Positions 53,404-62,000 of a DNA stretch of 64,000 bases are shown here, one piece after another. Position 1 is the first letter of the stretch. Each line of letters starts with the position of its first letter. Location of the stretch: contig NZ_QICS01000006.1 in assembly GCF_003201285.1 (NCBI RefSeq), positions 186,001-250,000 of the forward strand, read 5' to 3'. The DNA comes from Lachnotalea glycerini. GTDB taxonomy: Bacteria; Bacillota; Clostridia; Lachnospirales; Lachnospiraceae. The translations under genes were made by a program, and so were the position numbers. The notes under the pieces are model-generated. The model did no database searches, was not told where the DNA came from, and saw only the letters and a list, made by a program, of their open reading frames with translations.

Positions 53404-56400
53404 ATGAAAAATGAATCGATAAGAACCATGTTGTGTTATAAGCGAAAAGATTATGTAACGATAGGTCCGCAAATAGCAGACATTATAATCAAAGATATCC
53501 CGTTCTCTTTTATTTTAGAACATAATAAACTGATTATTTCCTTGGTGAATGAAAGCCTGTCAAACATAGAGGTTTATTTAAATAGAAAGTTACTAGAAGA
53601 TGAAAGAAGTGAAATAGATTATGGAGATGAACTTCTAATTGGTGACTATCGTTTTGTCCTGTTAAAGGACAAGATATTTTTGGAAAGTGTGAATCAGGTA
53701 GAAATTACTTCTACATTATTGGAACTGCCTTATGAGGAAAATATATCGGAGGATTTTCCTAAGTATAAGAGATCTCCCAGAATTATAAAAAAGGTATCGG
53801 ATCAAGTAATTTCCATAAGCCGGCCAAAGGAGAGAAAAGAAAATAAAAAGGGAGGTCTGATTGCCCTACTTTTGCCCTCCTTGGTAATGATGGGTGTTAC
53901 CGTAGGTACAAGTATACTATTGAAAAGAGGATTACTTGTGATTATGTCAGTTGCCAGTACAGGAATTACAATGATTGTGTCTGGTGTGAAATATTTTGTG
54001 GATAGAAAAGAATTAAGGGAAGAAAATGCGTTAAGAGAGAAGACCTACCAAAAATATTTACTCAATAAAAGAAAAGAAATATATGAAGCATTTTCGAATG
54101 AAACAGAAGCTTACCGGTACAATTATCCGAGTATTTTGGAAATCGAAAAAATGATACATTGCTACAGCGCAAGAGTGTATGAACGCAGCTCAAATGATGA
54201 AGACTTTTTGTCTGTATCAATAGGTAATGCAGATGTACCATGTAAATTTAAAATAAAAATGGAAACATCTGAGCTTAATAACAAAATTGATTTATTGGAG
54301 GAGGAAGCTAGGGCTGTCGTAAATGAATTTTCCAATATGAAGCAGCCGATTGTCATAGATCTGAAAAAAGCGCATATGGGACTGGTTGGAGAAAAAGATA
54401 CCATACATGACCAATTAAAGCTAATGATTGCTCAGCTTACTTTTTTTCAAAGTTATCATGATTTGGAAATTATAACAATTTATAACGAATCCTATGATGA
54501 AGATTTTAAATGGATGCGTTGGTATCCCCACCTGCGGATACATGCTATTAATGCGGTTGGAACAATCAACAATGAAAGAAAAAGAGATCAGATATTAGGA
54601 AGTATTCATCAAATACTGAAAGACAGAAAATTGAAAGTGGAAGAAAGTAAAAAAGAAAGTATGTTTCTTCCTCACCTATTATTTGTAATTGATGAACCAA
54701 AATTCATCATGGATCATTCCATTATGGAATATTTAGATAAAGAAGGCTATAATCTTGGTTTTTCTATAATTTACACAACGAATAACCGGGCAAATCTTCC
54801 AGAAAACATTGGAACAATTGTAATATTAGAAAACTCAAAGCAAGCGACTTTACTATTAGAGGAAAAAGAAGAAAAAAATTTACATTTTTCATTAGAATCA
54901 TCTCAAAATATTGATTTGGAATGGATGGCAAGAGATTTAGGAGTTTTAGAGCATATACAGGGGATTAGTGCACAAATCCCAGAAAATATCAGTTTTTTTC
55001 AAATGTATCATGTTGAGCATCCTCAGCAAATGAAAATATTAGAACGATGGGAAAAGAATAATTCTTCAAAATCGCTGGCGGTTCCTCTTGGAGTACGTGC
55101 AGAAGAGGATTTTGTTTATTTGAATCTGCATGAAAAAGCACACGGACCACATGGATTGGTAGCGGGTACGACCGGCTCCGGTAAATCTGAAATTATTCAA
55201 TCCTATATATTATCCTTAGCGGTAAATTTTCATCCGTACGAAGTCGCATTTTTACTAATTGACTATAAAGGCGGTGGTATGGCCGGACTATTTAAAAATC
55301 TTCCGCATGTGTTGGGAAGTATTACGAATTTAGATGGAGCGCAAAGTATGCGTGCTATGGCATCCATAAAAAGCGAACTGGCAAGAAGACAAAGAATTTT
55401 TAGTGCTTATGATGTAAATCATATTAACAGCTATAATACGTTGTTTAAAAATGGAGAAGCCAAGGAACCTCTACCCCATTTATTTATAATTAGTGACGAG
55501 TTTGCGGAATTAAAAAAAGAACAGCCGGATTTTATGAAAGAGCTTGTATCTGCTGCACGTATCGGACGTAGCCTTGGAGTGCACCTGATTCTAGCCACAC
55601 AAAAACCATCGGGGGTTGTAGATGATCAGATTTGGACTAATTCAAAATTCAAATTGGCTCTGATGGTGCAAAATGAGGCTGACAGCAAAGAAATAATAAA
55701 GACACCAGACGCAGCAAATATTACAAAGGCTGGAAGGGCTTATCTTCAAGTCGGTAATAACGAGATATATGAATTATTCCAGTCCGCATGGAGTGGAGCT
55801 TCCTACCATGTAGAAAAGGAGGAAGAAAAGGTAGATGACCGCGTTTATTTGATTAATGATCTTGGACAAGGAGAACTCATTAATCAAGATTTAAGTAACG
55901 ATCAGGAAAACAACAAGCTGGCAGTTACGCAACTGGATGCGACTATCGAATACATACGCGCAATTTATGAAAAGCAGGATACAATCGAGGTAAAAAGGCC
56001 ATGGCTGCCTCCACTCAGAGAGCAGATAAAGAGTAAAGTTTGCTTAGTTGATTCAAAGGAGAAAAAACTGAATTTAAAGGTATCAGTTGGATTGGTAGAT
56101 ATTCCCGAGGAACAAGCTCAAAAGGAATATATCTTTAATATGGAAAAGGACGGAAATCTTCTCTATCTCGCATCAGCAGGCTATGGGAAAACAGTATTTC
56201 TTACTACTATGATACTTTCTTTAGCAATGCAGAACAGTCCGGGGAATTTGAACTTTTATATTCTGGATTTTGGAAATAGTGGATTAATTCCGCTTAATAA
56301 GCTACACCATATGGCAGAATACATAACCTTTGATGATACTGAACGTTTAAATAAGCTTCAGATGCTGCTTCAAAATGAAATACAGGTACGTAAGAAGCTG

Positions 56401-57594
56401 CTGGCAAGCAGAATGGTACAAAACTTTGAAGTATATAATCAGGTGGCAGAAAAACCAATGAAAGCGATAGTTCTAGTAATTGATAATTTTGATGTAGTAA
56501 AGGAACTTGGATATGAAATGGAGGATTTTTTCATGAAACTATCCAGAGACGGCTATGGGTTAGGCATCTATATGATTACCACAGCTACAAGAAGCAATGC
56601 TATGAAATATTCTATTTATAATAACTTTAAAATAAAGATTGCAGGATATCTGATTGATGAAAGTGATGTCAATATGATTGTAGGAAGAAGTACCTATAAA
56701 CAGTCAGAAATCAAGGGACGTACCTTGATTAAGTGGAACAATGCCGTAAGCACCATGCATATTTATACGATGACAGAATTCCAAAATGAAATAGAATACA
56801 ATAAGGGAATCGAGGAACTGGTTGAACAAATTGATCAGATTTATCCAAATCAAAAAGCACCCCGCATTCCGGTTCTTCCTGAAAACTTATCATTTAAGGA
56901 GCTGTTGCAATATGAAAAAGCGGGAGAAAGTATATGGCTAGGACTCGATAAAGAAAGTGTGAGTCTGTGCGGATTTGAACGCATCATGACGCCGTTTACG
57001 ATTCTTGGAGAAGCTGCAAAAGGAAAGACAAATATTCTGAAAGTAATCTTGGAACAAATCATTGGAACTGATCCAATTTATTTATTCGATTCAAAAAGTA
57101 TGGAGCTTTATTGCTATAAAGAACGTGAAAATCTTCATTATGTGGAGGGAGCTGTGGGTATTCAGGCATTAATAGAAGAACTGGCAAAGCAAATACAAGA
57201 GAGGAATTCTTTTGTTCATGAAAGCTTAATGGCTGATCCGAGTAAGAATCCTAAAGAAATCAGTAAGACACTATCCCCATTTTATATTGTGGTTGATGAT
57301 TGGGATAATTTTATAGAGGTAACAAAAGCCAGTGCGTTACAGCTTGCACCACTTCTTATGGAAACTGCTGCAGTCGGAATTAGTATTATTTTAACAGCAC
57401 ATTCAGGTAAAATGAAAGGGTTTGATGATTTAACCAAGTTCGCTAAGAATACGATCGATGGCCTGTTGGTAGGCGGACCTGGAACAACTGGTATGTTTGG
57501 CGTTACTTCATCAAAAGAATTACCTCAATTTAGAGATGGATTGCTATTTAACAATGGAAGTTATGTAAGAATTCGATTACCAAAGTTTTTATAA
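53404..57594 (+). CDS. essC: T7SS motor ATPase EssC (FtsK/SpoIIIE type)
   Basis: 1396 residues: N-terminal FHA-like domains (1-140), two transmembrane helices (about 155-200), then three ATPase domains. P-loops: GTTGSGKSE (Lys 594), SAGYGKTVF (Lys 929), EAAKGKTNI (Lys 1208). Walker B Asp pairs: LFIISDEFAEL, LVIDNFDV, IVVDDWDNF. All three look intact. It drives substrate export and recognises the signal of EsxA-like proteins. Starts three bases after essB. The length is close to staphylococcal EssC. Confidence 0.96.
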   Translation: MKNESIRTMLCYKRKDYVTIGPQIADIIIKDIPFSFILEHNKLIISLVNESLSNIEVYLNRKLLEDERSEIDYGDELLIGDYRFVLLKDKIFLESVNQVEITSTLLELPYEENISEDFPKYKRSPRIIKKVSDQVISISRPKERKENKKGGLIALLLPSLVMMGVTVGTSILLKRGLLVIMSVASTGITMIVSGVKYFVDRKELREENALREKTYQKYLLNKRKEIYEAFSNETEAYRYNYPSILEIEKMIHCYSARVYERSSNDEDFLSVSIGNADVPCKFKIKMETSELNNKIDLLEEEARAVVNEFSNMKQPIVIDLKKAHMGLVGEKDTIHDQLKLMIAQLTFFQSYHDLEIITIYNESYDEDFKWMRWYPHLRIHAINAVGTINNERKRDQILGSIHQILKDRKLKVEESKKESMFLPHLLFVIDEPKFIMDHSIMEYLDKEGYNLGFSIIYTTNNRANLPENIGTIVILENSKQATLLLEEKEEKNLHFSLESSQNIDLEWMARDLGVLEHIQGISAQIPENISFFQMYHVEHPQQMKILERWEKNNSSKSLAVPLGVRAEEDFVYLNLHEKAHGPHGLVAGTTGSGKSEIIQSYILSLAVNFHPYEVAFLLIDYKGGGMAGLFKNLPHVLGSITNLDGAQSMRAMASIKSELARRQRIFSAYDVNHINSYNTLFKNGEAKEPLPHLFIISDEFAELKKEQPDFMKELVSAARIGRSLGVHLILATQKPSGVVDDQIWTNSKFKLALMVQNEADSKEIIKTPDAANITKAGRAYLQVGNNEIYELFQSAWSGASYHVEKEEEKVDDRVYLINDLGQGELINQDLSNDQENNKLAVTQLDATIEYIRAIYEKQDTIEVKRPWLPPLREQIKSKVCLVDSKEKKLNLKVSVGLVDIPEEQAQKEYIFNMEKDGNLLYLASAGYGKTVFLTTMILSLAMQNSPGNLNFYILDFGNSGLIPLNKLHHMAEYITFDDTERLNKLQMLLQNEIQVRKKLLASRMVQNFEVYNQVAEKPMKAIVLVIDNFDVVKELGYEMEDFFMKLSRDGYGLGIYMITTATRSNAMKYSIYNNFKIKIAGYLIDESDVNMIVGRSTYKQSEIKGRTLIKWNNAVSTMHIYTMTEFQNEIEYNKGIEELVEQIDQIYPNQKAPRIPVLPENLSFKELLQYEKAGESIWLGLDKESVSLCGFERIMTPFTILGEAAKGKTNILKVILEQIIGTDPIYLFDSKSMELYCYKERENLHYVEGAVGIQALIEELAKQIQERNSFVHESLMADPSKNPKEISKTLSPFYIVVDDWDNFIEVTKASALQLAPLLMETAAVGISIILTAHSGKMKGFDDLTKFAKNTIDGLLVGGPGTTGMFGVTSSKELPQFRDGLLFNNGSYVRIRLPKFL

Positions 57595-57611
57595 CCAGCG
57601 AAAGAGAAAGG

Positions 57612-57941
57612 ATGGATATTAATATGGAACAGAAAACAGATTTTTTACCACTAGGCAGTGTTGTAAGATTGAACGGAGGAGTAAAGAAAATTATTATAAT
57701 TGCAAGGGCAGTTGCAACGAAAATAGAAGATGAAGCAAAATATTTTGAATACGGCGGTAGTCTTTATCCGGAAGGCCTGCTAGGTGATACAATTCTTTAT
57801 TTTAACAATGAGGATATACTACAAGTGGAGTTTAAAGGGTATGTGGATGAAGATGATGAAATAATGGTTCAAAACTTAAACGAAAGTATTCAAAAGCTGG
57901 GTTATCAAAAAGGAACTCCGTCTGAATTTAATCATCAATAG
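57612..57941 (+). CDS. DUF4176 protein, T7SS-associated
   Basis: 109 residues. The pattern LPLGSVVRLNGGVKKIIIIARAV..KYFEYGGSLYPEGLLGD..LYFNNEDILQVEFKGYVDEDDE is characteristic of DUF4176, a family found within Firmicute T7SS loci. No membrane segment. Starts 17 bases after essC; ATG 57612 and 57624 are both possible. Confidence 0.82.
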   Translation: MDINMEQKTDFLPLGSVVRLNGGVKKIIIIARAVATKIEDEAKYFEYGGSLYPEGLLGDTILYFNNEDILQVEFKGYVDEDDEIMVQNLNESIQKLGYQKGTPSEFNHQ

Positions 57942-58047
57942 GAGGAGTCCGCTCCTTAATCAGGTATTCTGTTTATTAGATGGCTTAAAATTATAATGCT
58001 AATTATTAATTAGTAGAAGATAAAACATTTGATAGGGAGGTGTAATA

Positions 58048-58470
58048 ATGTCAGATGCTTCATACCTATATGCAGAAATAGATAGTTACAATAATAAGAT
58101 AGAGCAATGTAAAAAAAATATTGAACAATATAAAAAGAAAAAAGAAAAGCTTAAAAAGGCAAAGGCGATAATAAAAGATAGCAAAAGCGATCTTTCCGAT
58201 GAAAAAAAGACTGCAAAGAAAACGATGGTTGATTTTAAAGACTGGAAAGGGTCTAATTATGAAGAGCATCAGGAAATGGTTCAGGGTGATTTAATGGAGG
58301 GATATAGTACTTACTCAAATATCTTAAATGAAAATATTTCTGAAATAAATGATGCCATATCTAGATTAGATAGTAAAATCTCTGATCAGAACGATGTAAT
58401 AGACCAATTAAAATCACATATTAATGCACTTTATGACTTAATAGCAAGTATAGAAGAGGATGAGGATTAA
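58048..58470 (+). CDS. YwqH-like coiled-coil protein (DUF5082)
   Basis: 140 residues, strongly helical and Lys/Glu-rich with heptad pattern, in two coils (1-60 and 90-138). YwqH-type proteins sit before T7SS effectors and are thought to be partners or adaptors. RBS GGGAGGTG. Stop and the next ATG share one base (TAATG). Confidence 0.75.
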   Translation: MSDASYLYAEIDSYNNKIEQCKKNIEQYKKKKEKLKKAKAIIKDSKSDLSDEKKTAKKTMVDFKDWKGSNYEEHQEMVQGDLMEGYSTYSNILNENISEINDAISRLDSKISDQNDVIDQLKSHINALYDLIASIEEDED

Positions 58471-58733
58471 TGGCAAATATAATTCAGTTAAATCAATCAG
58501 GTTTTCTGTTAAAAGTAAATGCAATGGAAAAGGCGGGTCAGGATATAACGGAAAAGGTGAATAAGCCGGAAATAACAGGTAATATGCCTACACTTCAAAA
58601 GTATTTAGAAACGTACGATAAAATCCAGGAAGCCTTAACAGCATATAAAGAACTGATAGAAGAAGACACAAAAAGATTAAAAAGTGCACAAGTCGCAATG
58701 ACTCTTGCTGAGAGCCAGATTATTAAGAAGTAA
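58470..58733 (+). CDS. YwqI-like small WXG-type partner (DUF5344)
   Basis: 87 residues, helical hairpin without a clear WxG turn. Resembles YwqI/TIGR04197-type proteins that pair with T7SS effectors. Cotranslated with the YwqH-like gene. No LXG toxin follows within the window; the next large gene is the subtilase. Confidence 0.7.
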   Translation: MANIIQLNQSGFLLKVNAMEKAGQDITEKVNKPEITGNMPTLQKYLETYDKIQEALTAYKELIEEDTKRLKSAQVAMTLAESQIIKK

Positions 58734-58770
58734 AAGCTAGACGATTTTAGAAAATGTGGAGGAACATAAA

Positions 58771-59004
58771 ATGTTTGAAATGAAAAAATCTGCAAAAAAT
58801 ATACAGATTGAAACCAATAATATAGTGGTGAAAAAAGTATCTTTAGCCGGAAAATTATTTGAAGCTGTGATGGATTTGTTTTACCGTATTAGCAAGATTG
58901 CGCTGTGGTTCCTCATATGCGTGATCATGAGCAGCGGTATCGTTGCATTGCTAAATCCATCTATAAGAAATGTGGTTTTCAACTACTTACCCTTTATCAA
59001 TTAG
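58771..59004 (+). CDS. Small membrane protein in the T7SS operon
   Basis: About 77 residues: a basic amphipathic N terminus and one hydrophobic helix (IALWFLICVIMSSGIVALL, about 46-64). ATG 58771 has GGAGG eight to nine bases upstream. Not recognised. Its place between effector partners and the protease suggests a T7SS accessory role. Confidence 0.6.
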   Translation: MFEMKKSAKNIQIETNNIVVKKVSLAGKLFEAVMDLFYRISKIALWFLICVIMSSGIVALLNPSIRNVVFNYLPFIN

Positions 59005-59028
59005 TAAGAAACAGGGGGAATGATAGGG

Positions 59029-62000
59029 ATGAAAAAAATGAAGAAATACATGGCAATACTCCTTGTATGCATGAATGCTACGACGGCACTGGCATCCAGT
59101 ACTGTATATGCGAATCAAGATTATGCTACATATGAACAATCGGTAGAAGACAATGAAACAGCAGTGGATACAGTAGCAACAGAGAGTACAGAAAATTCTG
59201 AAATAACGGAAAGCACAGAAATAGAAGATACAAAAACAGATGTGAATGAGGAAGAAACCACTACAGAAAGCTCACAAATTGAAGATACCAATGAAAATAA
59301 TGAGACTTCAATGAAGGAGGAAGTAAACCAGTCTGATAGTGACAAAGAAGAGACTGCCGATAAAATAAATCAGGCTACAGAGACAGAGAATACGAAAGAA
59401 ATTATTGAAATGGCATCAGGGGAGTTATCAGAATCAGTCAGTGGCTTATATAATGAAACAGATCTAGACTCTTCTAGTCTGTATACAACAAAAACTCTGA
59501 TCGTAGTATCTGATCATTCAGATTTTGAAAATTGTAATGCAATAAAAATTATTAATTATGATAATATGTACATTCTTCAATATGAAACAGAAGAAGAAGC
59601 TAAGGATGCGTATAAAAAATTAAAAGATGACAACAATATCGTGTCGGTAGAAATTGATGCCGTGATTGAATCCCAGACAGAAAGTGATATAGAAAATACA
59701 GAATCGTCCAAAGAAAAGAGTGATTTAGCATTATTTTTAGATTCAAAAGAAAAGAACAGCGAGGTAAAAGTTGCAATTTTAGATTCAGGTATTGATAAAA
59801 CAAACGAAATATTTCAAGACCGGTTAATTGATTTAAATATCAATTTGTCTTCCACAGGTGATGAAAACAGTATAGAAGATGATAATGGTCATGGTACGGA
59901 TATGGCTGAAATTATTGTAAATAATACCCCATCAACTGTAAAGATTATGCCAATAAAAATAGCTAATGATAGTGGAAAGGCCACTGTTTTAAATGCTTAT
60001 TTAGGTATAAAAGCGGCGATTGAAAATAACGCAGATATTATTAATATCAGTATGGGTACCATTAATTCTAGTTCTTCTGCAATTCTATCCAGTATTATAG
60101 AAGAAGCTGTTTCAAATCAAATAATTGTTGTAGCTGCTGCGGGAAATGATAATGCTAATGTAGAAAATTATACTCCTGCCAACATTGATTCCGTAATAAC
60201 TGTTTCAGCTACAGACAGTAATGGAGAAATTGCTTCATTCTCTAATTATGGTGATAAAATTGATTATAGTTCAATTGGAGAAGATGGAACCTCAACTGCC
60301 ACGGCAAATGTCAGCGCAATCATTGCAGTTATAAAAAGTATTTATTCGGACTACTCATTGGAGGATATCCATAATCTATTAAAACAATATGCTGTGGACT
60401 TAGGAGAAGAAGGCTTTGATAAATACTATGGTTACGGATTTATATCCTTTGAGGAATTAAAGAGTAAATCAACAGATGTTGAAAAAGAGGATAATAGTAT
60501 TTTAAACATGCCACATTTTAATACCTTAACAGATGAAGAAATTAATGAATATCTTGATAATTCGGAACCTTGGCAGATTGGAAAATATCTATCTGAATTA
60601 TCTAATGATGACTATGACGGTATAATAGCAAGTAATACAAATATAACTGGAGAAATTACGTTATATGATTTGGTTGATAGTAAAGATGAAAATGGTGAAG
60701 ATATTGTTTTGACCAATAATCCTAAAAATATGAAATATTATGAATTCTGTTTACAAGAGTTTGATCAAGAAAAGGAGTTTATGAAAACAAACGGAACTTT
60801 TAGTAGTCAAACAGGATATTATAAATTAGGTTTTTCGAAGTATGATGGTTCATCAGGAGAAGTTAGAATCAATTTTAAATTTAACAATACAGATAGTAAA
60901 AGCTCAAAGTCATTAAAAGCGTCATCATCGTCGGGAAATAATAAAATATGGACAAGTAATGCTAGTGGAACAATATATAATTTTATTTTAAGCTCAGCAA
61001 AAACAGAAATAGCAGAGTTTAGATATAGTGTTTTGCAAGTGAAAGCAAAAATGACATTACCCGCATGTTGTTACATGAGTAGCGGTGGGACAAAATACGA
61101 TGCGATGGGAAGAATGACTTTTAAATATTATGGTACAAATAATTTAAGTTTGACAAAAACACCTGATGTAAATGATAGAGAAGTTAATTTTGAAATGTCA
61201 GTTAATGTAAGAAATGCGGGAATTTATGATCAGGATGATGCAACACATGAGAATATACATAATACTATGTATTTAAATGTAGTAAGAGATTCCTTTTTAC
61301 AAACGGTAAAAGTAAGATATCAAAATGCAGATGCATTATATGGAGATTATATAGAGGATGTAAACAGCTTGGTTGAGTATGGTACAACCTTTTCGTGGAA
61401 TAAAGCGGAAACAGATGTTTATGAGGCAAAATCAATAGATTCATATACTGTAACATCAGCAAATACAAAAGAAGTAACAATAAAAAGAAAATCGAATGTA
61501 TCTGCTACAGCATCTGTGAATGCATCAAAAACATCAAGTGGATGGTATCAAGGACTTCCGCAAATTACTTTTGCCGGAAGTGATCCTAATTTAAATATTA
61601 GTAGTGTAACCGTAAATAATATTTTAAATAGTGGTTCCGGCGTAACAAAAACAGCAAGTGAAGGAATGAATACATACAGTTATTTTGCTACGAATGTAAA
61701 TGAAACGAGCTGTAATGAACAGAATATAACGATTTTTGCTGATGCGTCCGCACCTAAAAATGTTTCTATAACAGCAGCAACGTCATGGTCAAACAATACT
61801 GTGCCGCTTACCATTAAGGGGCAGGACACTTTATCAGGGTTGGCAAGCTTAAAGATTCAATATTCTTCGAATAACAGCTCTTGGAGAGATTATAAAACGA
61901 AAACATATAGTGGTGATACAAGCCCTCAAACTTATGCAGGATTTAGTGCAGACCAAAACGGCTATTATCGAGTGGTAGCAACCGACCGTGTTGGAAATGT

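Noticed and set aside
53404-57594. EssC with a degenerate P-loop, as seen in some third ATPase domains
   Set aside because: All three P-loops keep the GK(S/T) Lys and the Walker B acids on inspection.
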